From REEB95 sp963785735 (GTDB taxonomy: Bacteria; Pseudomonadota; Alphaproteobacteria; ATCC43930; CGMCC-115725): 64,000 nt of DNA. The position numbers were made by a program, and so were the translations under genes. Below, one piece after another: positions 1 through 10,493 of the stretch. The notes under the pieces were generated by a model. It was given only the letters and a program-made list of their open reading frames with translations, did not search any database and had not been told where the DNA came from. The stretch is taken from positions 1,302,001 through 1,366,000 of the forward strand of contig CAWAWJ010000001.1 of the NCBI GenBank assembly GCA_963785735.1, read 5' to 3'. Position 1 is the stretch's first letter; every line of letters starts with the position of its first letter.

Positions 1-530
1 CCTTCGATCTCGACAGCAACCCGGTGGCCAACCCGGCCAAGCGCTATTACAGCGAGCGGTTCATCCACGGCGAGATCTACAAGAAGCGGCCCGAGGTGAT
101 GGCCGTGATCCATTGCCATGCACCGTCGCTGATCCCCTTCGGCGCGACCAAGGTGCCGTTGAAGCCGATCTATCACATGAGCGGCTATCTCGGCGCCGGC
201 GTGCCGGTGTTCGATATCCGCCAATCCTTCGGCATGACCGACATGCTGATCCGCACGGCGGAACTGGGCCGGGCGCTGGCCGTGTCGCTCGGCGACAAAC
301 CGATCGTGCTGATGCGCGGCCACGGCGCGACCATGGTCGGGCATTCGATCAAGCAGGCGGTCTATCGCGCGATCTATGCGGCGATGAATGCCGCCATGCA
401 GATGGAGGCGCTGCGGCTGGGATCGCCGACCTATCTCGAAGGCGATGAAGCGAGGCTAGCCGGCGAGGGGAATGACCGCTCGCTCGACCGCGCCTGGAAC
501 TATTGGGCCGACGCGGCCAAGGGCCAATAA
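1..530 (+). CDS. Class II aldolase/adducin family protein, 5' end missing
   Basis: The reading frame is open from the left edge (first full codon at base 3), so the start lies outside the window and only the C-terminal part of about 175 residues is visible. The zinc and catalytic signature of class II aldolases can be seen: a Glu in HGEIYK, the pair HCH a few residues later, and a third His in RGHGA. These residues bind Zn2+ and the enediolate of a ketose phosphate or similar substrate in L-fuculose-phosphate and L-ribulose-phosphate enzymes. The exact substrate cannot be read from this fragment; related proteins are often labelled decarboxylase or aldolase in catabolic operons. The gene converges on the small secreted-protein gene that ends 22 bases downstream. 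Confidence 0.88.
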   Translation, partial: FDLDSNPVANPAKRYYSERFIHGEIYKKRPEVMAVIHCHAPSLIPFGATKVPLKPIYHMSGYLGAGVPVFDIRQSFGMTDMLIRTAELGRALAVSLGDKPIVLMRGHGATMVGHSIKQAVYRAIYAAMNAAMQMEALRLGSPTYLEGDEARLAGEGNDRSLDRAWNYWADAAKGQ

Positions 531-532
531 CC

Positions 533-551
533 CCCGGCCTGACGGGCCGGG
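533..551. terminator. GC-rich hairpin between convergent genes
   Basis: The arms CCCGGCC (533-539) and GGCCGGG (545-551) enclose a five-base loop. The hairpin lies between the aldolase stop and the stop of the minus-strand secreted-protein gene, so it could serve both. There is no T-run on either side, so intrinsic termination is only plausible. Confidence 0.4.
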
Positions 552-552
552 C

Positions 553-852
553 CTAGTTGCCCTCGGTCATCACGTCGCCTTGCGGCGACAGCACCACGTT
601 CACCGGGCTGCCGTCCTTCATGCCTTGGGCGTGCCAGTAATTGTCGCAACCCTTGGCGAAGTCGTGCAGCTGGGTGTATCCCGCGGCCGCGAACTTTTGC
701 TTGGCCATGGCCATGGTCGAGCCGTCGAGATGGTCGCTTGGGTCGCAATTGTTGCTCATCTGCTGCGCCGTGGCGCTGCCGATGATCGGCGCGTTGGGAG
801 CGATAGCGAGCATGGCGAGCGCCGCAACGGCGATGACGCTTATCTTCTTCAT
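553..852 (-). CDS. Small secreted protein of unknown function
   Basis: This is a 99-residue protein starting at the ATG whose complement is 850-852. An upstream in-frame start would add about 23 residues in front of an obvious signal peptide, so the shorter form is preferred. Residues 1 to about 29 (MKKISVIAVAALAMLAIAP onward) form a typical Sec signal with likely cleavage after SATA. The mature part is about 70 residues with two cysteines (NNCDPSD and KGCDNYW) that may pair, and a C-terminal VNVVLSPQGDV stretch resembling the last strands of PepSY-like folds. That fold is a guess. It is convergent with the aldolase gene and divergent from the kdp locus. Confidence 0.7.
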   Translation of the reverse strand: MKKISVIAVAALAMLAIAPNAPIIGSATAQQMSNNCDPSDHLDGSTMAMAKQKFAAAGYTQLHDFAKGCDNYWHAQGMKDGSPVNVVLSPQGDVMTEGN

Positions 853-1146
853 GAGAGCACCTATCAATGAAATTCGTGGGAGGGGTCGTGGACACGGGGC
901 ACAATCCGCGAGGCCCGGCAATCTTGCCGAGTTTCGGTGGAATTACTAAGGCCCATTTCCGGCGTTTTTAAGGCAGCCGGCCGGCGCCGGTTTGGCCGCC
1001 ATTACCATGGGATTGGATCGCTTTTGCCGCGAATCTTTATCCCGCCTTTATGCCGGCTCGATCAAATCCGCCGCGAATTTATATGCGGAAAAGGCCATAT
1101 ATCGCGCGGTCGCCCCTTGAAACGGCCCGTCCCGGAGCTTCCCGCC

Positions 1147-1230
1147 ATGCTCGATATCGTCCTGATAGCCGCCGGCGCCGGCTTTTTCGTTCTTGCCATT
1201 CTTTATGTCCTCGCCTGCGACCGGATGTGA
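1147..1230 (+). CDS. 27-residue membrane peptide at the head of the kdp operon
   Basis: The sequence is MLDIVLIAAGAGFFVLAILY followed by VLACDRM, which is one transmembrane helix with a short polar tail. Small single-helix peptides with a C-terminal A-C-D/E-R motif are commonly found just before kdpF and kdpA in alphaproteobacteria, and this one fits in size, position and tail. The stop is seven bases before the kdpF start, so co-transcription is very likely. The role is unknown; assembly or stabilisation of the KdpFABC complex is an inference from position. The 294 bases upstream contain no gene and should hold the kdp promoter and KdpE site, but I could not place them. Confidence 0.6.
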   Translation: MLDIVLIAAGAGFFVLAILYVLACDRM

Positions 1231-1237
1231 GGCCGCC

Positions 1238-1327
1238 ATGATGATCGATTACATACTCGGCGCGATCGTGGCCGTGGTGATCGTGGTCTATCTCGTCATC
1301 GCACTGATCCGCCCCGAGAAATTCTGA
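1238..1327 (+). CDS. kdpF: KdpF, small subunit of the K+-transporting ATPase
   Basis: This 29-residue peptide begins MMIDYILGAIVAVVIVVYLV and ends in a polar RPEKF. It is a single membrane-spanning helix with the usual KdpF size and C-terminal RPE-like motif. KdpF stabilises the KdpABC complex in the inner membrane. The first of two adjacent ATG codons is used here; the second (1241) would remove one residue. It ends nine bases before kdpA, as in most kdpFABC operons. Confidence 0.88.
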   Translation: MMIDYILGAIVAVVIVVYLVIALIRPEKF

Positions 1328-1336
1328 GGTACCGCC

Positions 1337-3073
1337 ATGACAGCCAATGGCTGGATTCAGATCGCCATTTTCTGCGCCGTCGTCATCGCCGTCACCAGGC
1401 CGCTCGGCGGCTACATGACGCGCGTCTTCAACGGCGACCGCACCCCGTTGAGCCCGGTGCTGCGCCCGCTCGAGCGCGCGGTTTATTGGGTATGCGGCGT
1501 CGACGAGAAGACGGAGCAGAATTGGCTCGTCTATACGGTATCCATGCTGCTGTTCAGCCTCGCCGGGTTCCTGTCGCTCTATGCGCTGCAACGGCTGCAG
1601 GCGGTTTTGCCGTTCAATCCGGCGGGTCAGAGCGCGGTCGAGCAGAGCCTCGCCTTCAACACCGCCATCAGCTTCGTCACCAACACCAACTGGCAGTCCT
1701 ATGTGCCCGAAACCACCATGAGCTACCTCGTCCAGATGGCTGGGCTCACGGTGCATAATTTCCTTTCGGCGGCGACCGGCATCGCGCTGGCCTTGGCGCT
1801 GGTGCGCGGCTTCGCCCGGCGCGAAGCCAAGACCATCGGCAATTTCTGGGTCGATCTCACCCGCTGCACGCTTTACATCCTGCTGCCGGTCTCGATGGTT
1901 CTCGGCCTGGTCTTCGTCTGGCAGGGCATGCCGCAGAATCTGGGCGCCTATGTCGACGCGACCACGCTCGAAGGCGCGCATCAGACCATCGCGCAGGGGC
2001 CAGTAGCCTCGCAAGAGGTCATCAAGATCTTCGGCACCAATGGCGGCGGCTTCCTCAACGCCAATTCCGCGCATCCCTACGAGAACCCCAACGCGCTCAC
2101 CAATTTCATCCAGCTGGTGCTGATTTTCTCGATCGGCGCCGGGTTGACAAACGTGCTGGGCCGCATGGTCAAGGACGAGCGCCAGGGCTGGGCGATCTTC
2201 GCCGCCATGGGAATCCTCTTTCTCGCCGGCGTGACCACCGCCTATTGGGCGGAATCGCAGGCCAATCCGGCCTTCGCCGCCTTCAACGTCGACGGCGTGG
2301 CGGGGCCGCGGCAAGCCGGCGGCAACATGGAAGGCAAGGAGGTGCGCTTCGGCATCGCCAATTCCGCGCTCTTCGCCATCGTCACCACGGATACCTCCTG
2401 CGGCGCGGTCAATTCCATGCATGACAGCTTCATGCCGCTGGGCGGCATGGTGCCGATCGTCAATATCGAGCTGGGCGAGGTGATCTTCGGCGGCGTCGGC
2501 TCGGGGCTTTACGGCATGCTGGGTTTCGCCATCGTCGCCATGTTCGTCGCTGGCCTCATGGTCGGACGCACGCCCGAATATCTCGGCAAGAAGCTCGAGG
2601 CCAAGGAGGTCAAGATGACCATACTGGCGCTGCTCTCGCTGCCGCTGTCGATCCTCGGCTGGACCGCGCTCGCCACGGTTTTGCCCGCCGGCCTCGCCGG
2701 AATCGCCAATACCGGCCCGCACGGTTTCAGTGAAATTCTCTACGCTTACAGCTCGGCCACCGGCAATAACGGCAGCGCCTTTGCCGGCATCAACGCCAAC
2801 ACGCTCTACTACAACACCACCATGGCCTTCGCGATGCTGATAGGCCGCTTCATCTTCGTCATTCCGTTGCTGGCGGTGGCGGGATCGCTCGCCCAGAAGA
2901 AAATCCTGGCGCCTTCGGCCGGCACTTTCCCGACCCATTCGCCGCTCTTCGTCGGCTTGCTGGTCGGCGTGGTCGTCATCATCGGCGGTTTGACATATTT
3001 CCCCGCCGTATCGCTCGGTCCCGTGGTCGAGCAGGTCGCGATGACCCACGGCACCCTTTATCCCGGCCCATGA
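1337..3073 (+). CDS. kdpA: KdpA, K+-binding and channel subunit of KdpFABC
   Basis: KdpA is the ion-selecting membrane subunit of the high-affinity K+ pump. The 578-residue length fits the family (about 560). The four selectivity-loop regions are recognisable: TNTNWQSY, NGGGFLNANSAHPYENPN, DTSCGAVNSMHDSFMPLGG and NNGSAFAGINAN. About ten hydrophobic segments alternate with these loops. It sits between kdpF and kdpB with gaps of about ten bases, as expected for one polycistronic message. Expression is probably controlled by KdpDE encoded downstream. The frame is intact throughout. Confidence 0.97.
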   Translation: MTANGWIQIAIFCAVVIAVTRPLGGYMTRVFNGDRTPLSPVLRPLERAVYWVCGVDEKTEQNWLVYTVSMLLFSLAGFLSLYALQRLQAVLPFNPAGQSAVEQSLAFNTAISFVTNTNWQSYVPETTMSYLVQMAGLTVHNFLSAATGIALALALVRGFARREAKTIGNFWVDLTRCTLYILLPVSMVLGLVFVWQGMPQNLGAYVDATTLEGAHQTIAQGPVASQEVIKIFGTNGGGFLNANSAHPYENPNALTNFIQLVLIFSIGAGLTNVLGRMVKDERQGWAIFAAMGILFLAGVTTAYWAESQANPAFAAFNVDGVAGPRQAGGNMEGKEVRFGIANSALFAIVTTDTSCGAVNSMHDSFMPLGGMVPIVNIELGEVIFGGVGSGLYGMLGFAIVAMFVAGLMVGRTPEYLGKKLEAKEVKMTILALLSLPLSILGWTALATVLPAGLAGIANTGPHGFSEILYAYSSATGNNGSAFAGINANTLYYNTTMAFAMLIGRFIFVIPLLAVAGSLAQKKILAPSAGTFPTHSPLFVGLLVGVVVIIGGLTYFPAVSLGPVVEQVAMTHGTLYPGP

Positions 3074-3083
3074 GGATTTGACG

Positions 3084-5199
<2,116 letters not shown>

Positions 5200-5210
5200 G
5201 GAGTTCCGCC

Positions 5211-5816
5211 ATGTTGAAACAGATTCGTCCCGCCATCATGATGATCGCCGTCATGACACTCATCACCGGCCTCGCCTATCCGCTGGCCATGACCGGCATC
5301 GCACAAATCGCCTTCCCGCATCAGGCGAATGGCAGCCTCATTGAAAGGGACGGCAAGGTCATCGGCTCCGAGCTGATCGGCCAGGATTTCGAGAGCGGCA
5401 AGTATTTCCATGGCCGGCCTTCGGCCACGACCGAGCCTGATCCCAAGGATCCGACCAAGACCGTCTCCGTGCCTTATGCCGCCGACAATTCCTCCGGCTC
5501 CAATCTGGGTCCGACCAGCCAGGCGCTGGTCGACGGCGTGAAGGACGCGTCGGCCAAGCTCCGTGCCGAAAATCCCGCGCTGCCGGTGCCCGTCGATCTG
5601 GTGACCAATTCGGCGAGCGGCCTCGACCCCGACATCACCCCGGCGGGCGCCTTGTTCCAGGTGCCGCGCGTCGCCAAGGCGCGGGGCCTGTCCCAAGACA
5701 AGGTCAGCCAGCTGGTTGACGACAACACCCAGCCTCGCTTTCTCGGGGTTCTCGGCGAGCCGCGTGTGAACGTGCTGAAGCTTAATCTCGCCCTCGACGC
5801 GCTCGGCGCGAAATAG
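5211..5816 (+). CDS. kdpC: KdpC, accessory subunit of the K+-transporting ATPase
   Basis: This is a 201-residue protein with one N-terminal membrane anchor (IRPAIMMIAVMTLITGLAYP) and a periplasmic domain, as in all KdpC proteins. The family segments YFHGRPSAT, NLGPTSQALV and SGLDPDITPAGA are present. KdpC is thought to assist ATP binding or complex assembly in KdpFABC. ATG 5211 lies eleven bases after the kdpB stop with GAGG at 5198-5202. A longer in-frame start inside kdpB would add arginine-rich out-of-frame sequence and is rejected. Confidence 0.96.
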   Translation: MLKQIRPAIMMIAVMTLITGLAYPLAMTGIAQIAFPHQANGSLIERDGKVIGSELIGQDFESGKYFHGRPSATTEPDPKDPTKTVSVPYAADNSSGSNLGPTSQALVDGVKDASAKLRAENPALPVPVDLVTNSASGLDPDITPAGALFQVPRVAKARGLSQDKVSQLVDDNTQPRFLGVLGEPRVNVLKLNLALDALGAK

Positions 5817-5839
5817 CGCCGGTCTTGCTATAATGGGGC

Positions 5840-8551
5840 ATGGCCGCTCCGAACCGTTCCGTGCGTGATCAGCGCCCCTCGCCCGAGGCGCTGCTGGCCC
5901 AGGCCAAACAGGAAGGCCGCGGCCGGCTGAAGATTTTCCTCGGCGCCGCGCCGGGGGTCGGCAAGACCTATGAGATGCTGGAGGCGGCGCAGACCAAGCG
6001 CCGCGAAGGCGCCGATCTCGTCGTCGGATTCGTCGAGACCCATGGCCGCAAGGAAACCGAGGCGCTGCTGGCCGGCCTCGAGACCGTGAATCGGCGCAAG
6101 ATCGACTACAAGGGCCGCAGCATCGAGGAAATGGATCTCGATGCCATCCTGGCACGCGGCCCGAAGCTGGTGCTGGTCGACGAGCTCGCCCACACCAATG
6201 CGCCCGGCTCGCGCCATCCCAAGCGCTATCTCGACGTCGAGGAATTGCTGGTCGCGGGCATCGACGTCTACACCACGCTCAATATCCAGCATGTCGAAAG
6301 CCTCAACGACGTGGTGGCGCAGATCACCCGCATTCGCGTGCGCGAAACCGTGCCCGACAGCGTGCTCGACCGCGCCGACGACATCGAGGTCATCGATTTG
6401 TCGCCGGAGGACCTGATTCAGCGCCTCAAGGAAGGCAAGGTCTACGTCTCCGAACAGGCCGAGCGCGCCGTCCGCCATTACTTCCAGCCCGGCAATCTGA
6501 CCGCGTTGCGCGAGCTGGCGCTCCGGCGCACCGCGCAGCGTGTCGACGAGCAGATGCTGACCTACATGCAGGCGCACACCATCAGCGGCCCATGGGCCGC
6601 GGGCGAACGCGTGCTGGTTTGCGTCAGCGAGGATCCGGCCTGCGCCGCTCTCATCCGCTACGCCAAGCGCCTGGCCGACCGGCTGCACGGGCCATGGACC
6701 GCGCTCTATGTCGAGACCCCGCGCTATCAGCGCTTCGACGAGCGCGCGCGCGACCGCATCGCCGACAGTCTCCGGCTCGCCGAGAAGCTCGGCGGCGAGG
6801 CCATCACCATCCCGGGCGGACGCATCGCCGAGGATGTCACCGGCTATGCCCAGGCCAACAACATCACCCACATCGTCATCGGCAAATCCGAACGCTCGCG
6901 CTGGTTCGAGATGCTCCACGGCTCGGTGGTGCACGATCTGGTGCGCCATGCCGGCGCCATCAGCGTCCATGTCATCGCCGGAGACGAGGGCGAGGCCTTG
7001 CCGGCCAAGACCATACGTACCCAGGCCGAGCCCAAGCCCTTCGATGTCATGCCCTATGTCGCGACCACGGCGATCATCGCCGTGGCCTTGGGCGTGGGGT
7101 TCGTGCTGCAGCAATACTTGAACGTCCTCAACATCGCGCTCGTCTTCCTGACCGCGATCCTGATATCGGCGGTGAGCTATGGGCTGTTGCCCTCGCTCTA
7201 TGCCTGCCTCATCAGCGTGCTCGCTTATAATTTCTTCTTCTTGCCGCCGCTTTACACCTTCACCATCGCCGACCCGGAAAACGTGGTCGCGCTGTTCTTC
7301 TTTCTCATCGTGGCGGTGATCGCGTCGAACTTGGCCGCGCGCACCCGCAACCAGGTGGTGGCCGCGCGCGACCGCGCCCGCACCACCGAGGAACTATTCG
7401 CCTTCAGCCGCAAGCTCGCCGGCATCGGCAAGCTCGAGGATCTGCTGTGGGCGACGGTCTATCAGATCGCGCTCATGCTCTCGATGCGAGTCGTGCTGCT
7501 CCTGCCCGAGGCCGACGGCATCGCCGTTCGCGCCGGCTACCCGCCCGAGGACGAACTCGACGAAGCCGATCTCGCCGCCGCGCGCTGGAGCTGGGAGCAT
7601 AATCGCGCCGCCGGGCGCGGCGCCGACACGTTGCCCGGCGCCAAGCGACTTTTCCTGCCCTTGCGCACCGGGCGCGGCCCAGTGGGCGTGCTCGGCATCG
7701 ACCGCGACCGGCCCGGCCCGCTCTTGACGCCGGATGGCCGCCGCCTGCTCGACGCGCTCGCCGACCAGGTGGCGGTGGCAATCGAACGCATTACCTTGGC
7801 GGAGGATATCGACCGCGCGCGCGTCCAGGCCGAGACCGAGCGCCTGCGGGCAGCCTTGCTGACCTCAATCTCGCATGATTTGCGCACGCCGCTTGCCTCG
7901 ATTATCGGCGCCATGACCAGCCTCCGCAGCTACGGCGACGCCTATGACAAGGCCTCGCGCGAGGAATTGATGTCGACCATCCAATCCGAGGCCGAGCGCT
8001 TGAACCGCTTCATTGGCAATCTGCTCGACATGACCCGGCTCGAATCGGGCGCCATCCAACTCAATCCCGAGATGATCGATGCCGGCGAGATCGTCGGCAC
8101 GGCGCTCAATCGCGCATCCAAGATTCTGGCCGATCACCGCCTGGAGATCGATATCGATCCGCGCCTGCCGATGTTGCGGCTCGATTACCTGCTGTTCGAG
8201 CAAGCGTTGTTCAACATCCTCGACAACGCCGCCAAATACGCGCCGCCGGAAACGCTGGTACGGATTTCGGCCAAGGCCGAGACCGGCTCGGTCGCCATCC
8301 GCGTCGAGGATGAGGGGCCGGGTATCCCGCCGGGCGATCTCGAACGCATCTTCGACAAATTCTACCGTGTCCATGCCCAGGACCGGCAGCGCGCCGGCAC
8401 TGGGCTGGGCCTCGCCATCTGCCGTGGTTTCGTCGAGGCGATGGGTGGCACCATCACCGCCGGCAATCGCGCATCCGGCGGCGGCGTGTTCACTGTTCGC
8501 CTGCCCGTAAGTGAGGCGCAGTGGGCACCGGAAGCGCGGGCGCATGGCTAG
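5840..8551 (+). CDS. kdpD: KdpD, membrane sensor histidine kinase for K+ limitation
   Basis: The 903-residue protein has the full KdpD layout. The N-terminal KdpD domain has a Walker A motif GAAPGVGKT (residues 35-43) and a Walker B-like LVDELAHTN. A universal-stress-like domain spans roughly 240-380. Four closely spaced membrane helices (DUF4118) lie at about 395-500. A GAF-like region follows, then a dimerisation domain with the phospho-accepting His679 in SISHDLRTPLAS, and an ATPase domain with N, G1 (DEGPGIPPGD) and G2 (GTGLGLAI) boxes. It phosphorylates KdpE. The stop overlaps the kdpE start (ATGGCTAG), which implies translational coupling. Confidence 0.96.
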   Translation: MAAPNRSVRDQRPSPEALLAQAKQEGRGRLKIFLGAAPGVGKTYEMLEAAQTKRREGADLVVGFVETHGRKETEALLAGLETVNRRKIDYKGRSIEEMDLDAILARGPKLVLVDELAHTNAPGSRHPKRYLDVEELLVAGIDVYTTLNIQHVESLNDVVAQITRIRVRETVPDSVLDRADDIEVIDLSPEDLIQRLKEGKVYVSEQAERAVRHYFQPGNLTALRELALRRTAQRVDEQMLTYMQAHTISGPWAAGERVLVCVSEDPACAALIRYAKRLADRLHGPWTALYVETPRYQRFDERARDRIADSLRLAEKLGGEAITIPGGRIAEDVTGYAQANNITHIVIGKSERSRWFEMLHGSVVHDLVRHAGAISVHVIAGDEGEALPAKTIRTQAEPKPFDVMPYVATTAIIAVALGVGFVLQQYLNVLNIALVFLTAILISAVSYGLLPSLYACLISVLAYNFFFLPPLYTFTIADPENVVALFFFLIVAVIASNLAARTRNQVVAARDRARTTEELFAFSRKLAGIGKLEDLLWATVYQIALMLSMRVVLLLPEADGIAVRAGYPPEDELDEADLAAARWSWEHNRAAGRGADTLPGAKRLFLPLRTGRGPVGVLGIDRDRPGPLLTPDGRRLLDALADQVAVAIERITLAEDIDRARVQAETERLRAALLTSISHDLRTPLASIIGAMTSLRSYGDAYDKASREELMSTIQSEAERLNRFIGNLLDMTRLESGAIQLNPEMIDAGEIVGTALNRASKILADHRLEIDIDPRLPMLRLDYLLFEQALFNILDNAAKYAPPETLVRISAKAETGSVAIRVEDEGPGIPPGDLERIFDKFYRVHAQDRQRAGTGLGLAICRGFVEAMGGTITAGNRASGGGVFTVRLPVSEAQWAPEARAHG

Positions 8552-9251
8552 GGACGTGGCCGTGCTGATCGTCGATGATGAACCGCCGATCCGCCGATTC
8601 CTCAAGACCAGCCTGTCGGCGCAGGGCTATCGCGTGATCGAAGCCGATAACGGCGCCGCGGCGCTGAAGCAAATGGCAGAATCGGCGCCCGATCTGGTGG
8701 TGCTTGATCTCGGGCTCCCCGACATGAACGGTCTCGACGTCATCCGCGCCATCCGCAAGAGCTCGGACGTGCCCATCGTGATTTTGTCGGTTCGGGGCGA
8801 CGAGCAGAGCAAGGTCGCGGCGCTCGATCTCGGCGCCGATGATTACGTTACCAAGCCCTTCGGCATGGAGGAACTCATTGCCCGATTGCGCACAGCAATC
8901 CGTCATCGCTTCCAGGCCAAGGGCGAAGCGCCGGTCTTCGTGCTGGGCGATATCTCGGTCGATCTGGTGCGCCGGTTGGTGAAGCGCAAAGGCGAGGAGG
9001 TCAGGCTCTCGCCCAAGGAATACGATCTGTTGAAGACGCTGGTGGTGAATGCGGGCAAGGTGCTGACCCACCGCCATATCCTGACCGAGGTGTGGGGGCC
9101 GGCGCATACCGAGGACGCCCAGTATCTGCGCGTCTTCGTGCGCAATCTGCGCCACAAGCTCGAAGCCGATCCGGCGCGGCCGGCCCTGATCCTGACCGAG
9201 CCGGGCGTGGGCTACCGCTTGCAGGCGGGGTTGCCGCCGAGCGCGCCCTGA
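8544..9251 (+). CDS. kdpE: KdpE, OmpR-type response regulator of the kdp operon
   Basis: This is a 235-residue two-domain regulator. The receiver domain has the acidic pair DD (11-12), phospho-acceptor Asp55 in VVLDLGLPD, and the switch Lys in YVTKPF. The C-terminal winged-helix domain has LSPKEYDLLKTL and VFVRNLRHKLE, which are typical of OmpR/PhoB DNA-binding domains. The start ATG 8544 overlaps the kdpD stop by eight bases; an upstream in-frame ATG (8511) adds only a basic extension inside kdpD. KdpE activates kdpFABC transcription under K+ limitation. Here kdpDE lies in the same direction and probably in the same message. Confidence 0.95.
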   Translation: MARDVAVLIVDDEPPIRRFLKTSLSAQGYRVIEADNGAAALKQMAESAPDLVVLDLGLPDMNGLDVIRAIRKSSDVPIVILSVRGDEQSKVAALDLGADDYVTKPFGMEELIARLRTAIRHRFQAKGEAPVFVLGDISVDLVRRLVKRKGEEVRLSPKEYDLLKTLVVNAGKVLTHRHILTEVWGPAHTEDAQYLRVFVRNLRHKLEADPARPALILTEPGVGYRLQAGLPPSAP

Positions 9252-9258
9252 AGAAAAA

Positions 9259-9280
9259 GGGCGAGCCCGCAGGCCCGCCC
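9259..9280 (+). terminator. Stem-loop downstream of kdpE
   Basis: The arms GGGCGAGCC (9259-9267) and GGCCCGCCC (9272-9280) pair except at one position, with a CGCA loop. A weak T-rich stretch (TGGTTTCGTT) follows. It lies between the convergent kdpE and binding-protein genes and is the probable end of the kdp message. Confidence 0.55.
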
Positions 9281-9305
9281 CTGGTTTCGTTGATCGCCGT
9301 CGGCG

Positions 9306-10322
9306 TTATTTCTTCAGCTTCGCCGCCGCATCCTTAGCGATGCTGAGATCGGCGTATTGGCTGACGTCGATGTCCTTGTCGAGGAAGCCCAGCGTCCGCT
9401 GTGTCTCGATATTGGCCTGGAGCGCCTTCAGGTCCGGCAACGCGCTCCGGTTGCGGTAATAATCCTTGCCCTTGACGAACAGCCAGGAATCCCAAACCGG
9501 GGCCGGAATCTTGGTCGTATCCACGGCGATCTGCACCGCCGCGGCATGGTTCTTGGGATTCTGGAACCAGCGCATGACGCGAATAACGTCTTCCATGAAA
9601 TCGACCACGGCGGCGCGGTTTTGCTTGAGCCAGTCGGCATGGGCGGCCCAGACGATCATCTGCGTCCGGCCGACCGCTTCCTTCTGGCTGAACAGCGGAT
9701 GCGCCATTTTGAGCAGATCGGGATTGTAGGAGAAGGGAAGCACGCCCGGGATCAAATCGACCTTATGTTCCGACAGCATTTCCCGCATGTTGGGGAAGGC
9801 GGCCTCGACAAAGGTGACGTCGGTCTTGTCGTTGAGGTGATGCTTGCGCAGCATAGCGCGCATGGCGATGTCGACCGCGCTGCCGGCGGCGTTGGTCGCC
9901 AGAACCTTGCCCTTCAGATCCTCGACCGTCTTGATCGGGCTGTCGTTCATGACGAAATACTGGTCGGTGTAATAGCCGGGGACGCCGTCCTGGAAATCGT
10001 CGCTGATGATACGCAGATCGCTGAGCCCGGCATTCTGTATGGCGAGCGCGAAAGAGGAATAGGCGAGATCGCCGATATCGAGCTGGCCGCTGGCGAGCGC
10101 GGTGATCATCGGCGGCGTGCCTTGGAAGCGCGTCACGTCGAGGGAGTAAGTCTTGTTCAGATGGGTCATGAGATCGGGTTTCGCCGGCAACAGCGACGCC
10201 CAATTGGCCACCGGTACGACATAGCTGGTGCGGATCTTGACCGGATCGGCGCTTGCGCCACCGGGCGCATAAGCGATAGCAACGGCCACCATAGCGGCCA
10301 GCGCGAGTTGTATGGAACGCAT
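9306..10322 (-). CDS. NitT/TauT-type ABC transporter substrate-binding protein, orphan
   Basis: This 338-residue protein has a signal peptide (residues 1 to about 25, cleaved near GGASA) followed by a periplasmic binding fold. Segments such as TALASGQLDIGDLAYSSFA, DLKGKVLATNAAGSAVDIA and VDLIPGVLPF match the family of aliphatic sulfonate, nitrate and pyrimidine binding proteins. The ligand cannot be deduced. No permease or ATPase gene lies next to it. It is transcribed away from an SDR / AMP-ligase / amidohydrolase operon across a 171-base gap, so a link to that pathway, for example as uptake protein for its substrate, is likely but inferred. Confidence 0.85.
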   Translation of the reverse strand: MRSIQLALAAMVAVAIAYAPGGASADPVKIRTSYVVPVANWASLLPAKPDLMTHLNKTYSLDVTRFQGTPPMITALASGQLDIGDLAYSSFALAIQNAGLSDLRIISDDFQDGVPGYYTDQYFVMNDSPIKTVEDLKGKVLATNAAGSAVDIAMRAMLRKHHLNDKTDVTFVEAAFPNMREMLSEHKVDLIPGVLPFSYNPDLLKMAHPLFSQKEAVGRTQMIVWAAHADWLKQNRAAVVDFMEDVIRVMRWFQNPKNHAAAVQIAVDTTKIPAPVWDSWLFVKGKDYYRNRSALPDLKALQANIETQRTLGFLDKDIDVSQYADLSIAKDAAAKLKK

Positions 10323-10493
10323 TGTCCCTCCCTGCGAATTGTTCCGGGTTTCTTGATCTTTTTTGGAACGATTTGACTATTGGTCCCAACCCCTGTTTTG
10401 TCAAGCGCGCGGCTTGAGCCGGACGACAACCCGGCTTAGAAATGACCGTGTTCGGAATTGGCCGGCGGCGGAAACGGCGATAAGGGAGGCGGA

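Noticed and set aside
1079..3049. A 656-codon open frame on the minus strand opposite kdpA
   Set aside because: It is antisense to the fully conserved kdpA, is rich in Arg, Asp, Glu, His and Gly and has no recognisable domain. It is a codon-bias shadow of GC-rich DNA.
5829..5834. TATAAT just before kdpD as a promoter
   Set aside because: It lies only five bases before the start codon with no -35 box in the right place, and kdpD follows kdpC closely enough for co-transcription.
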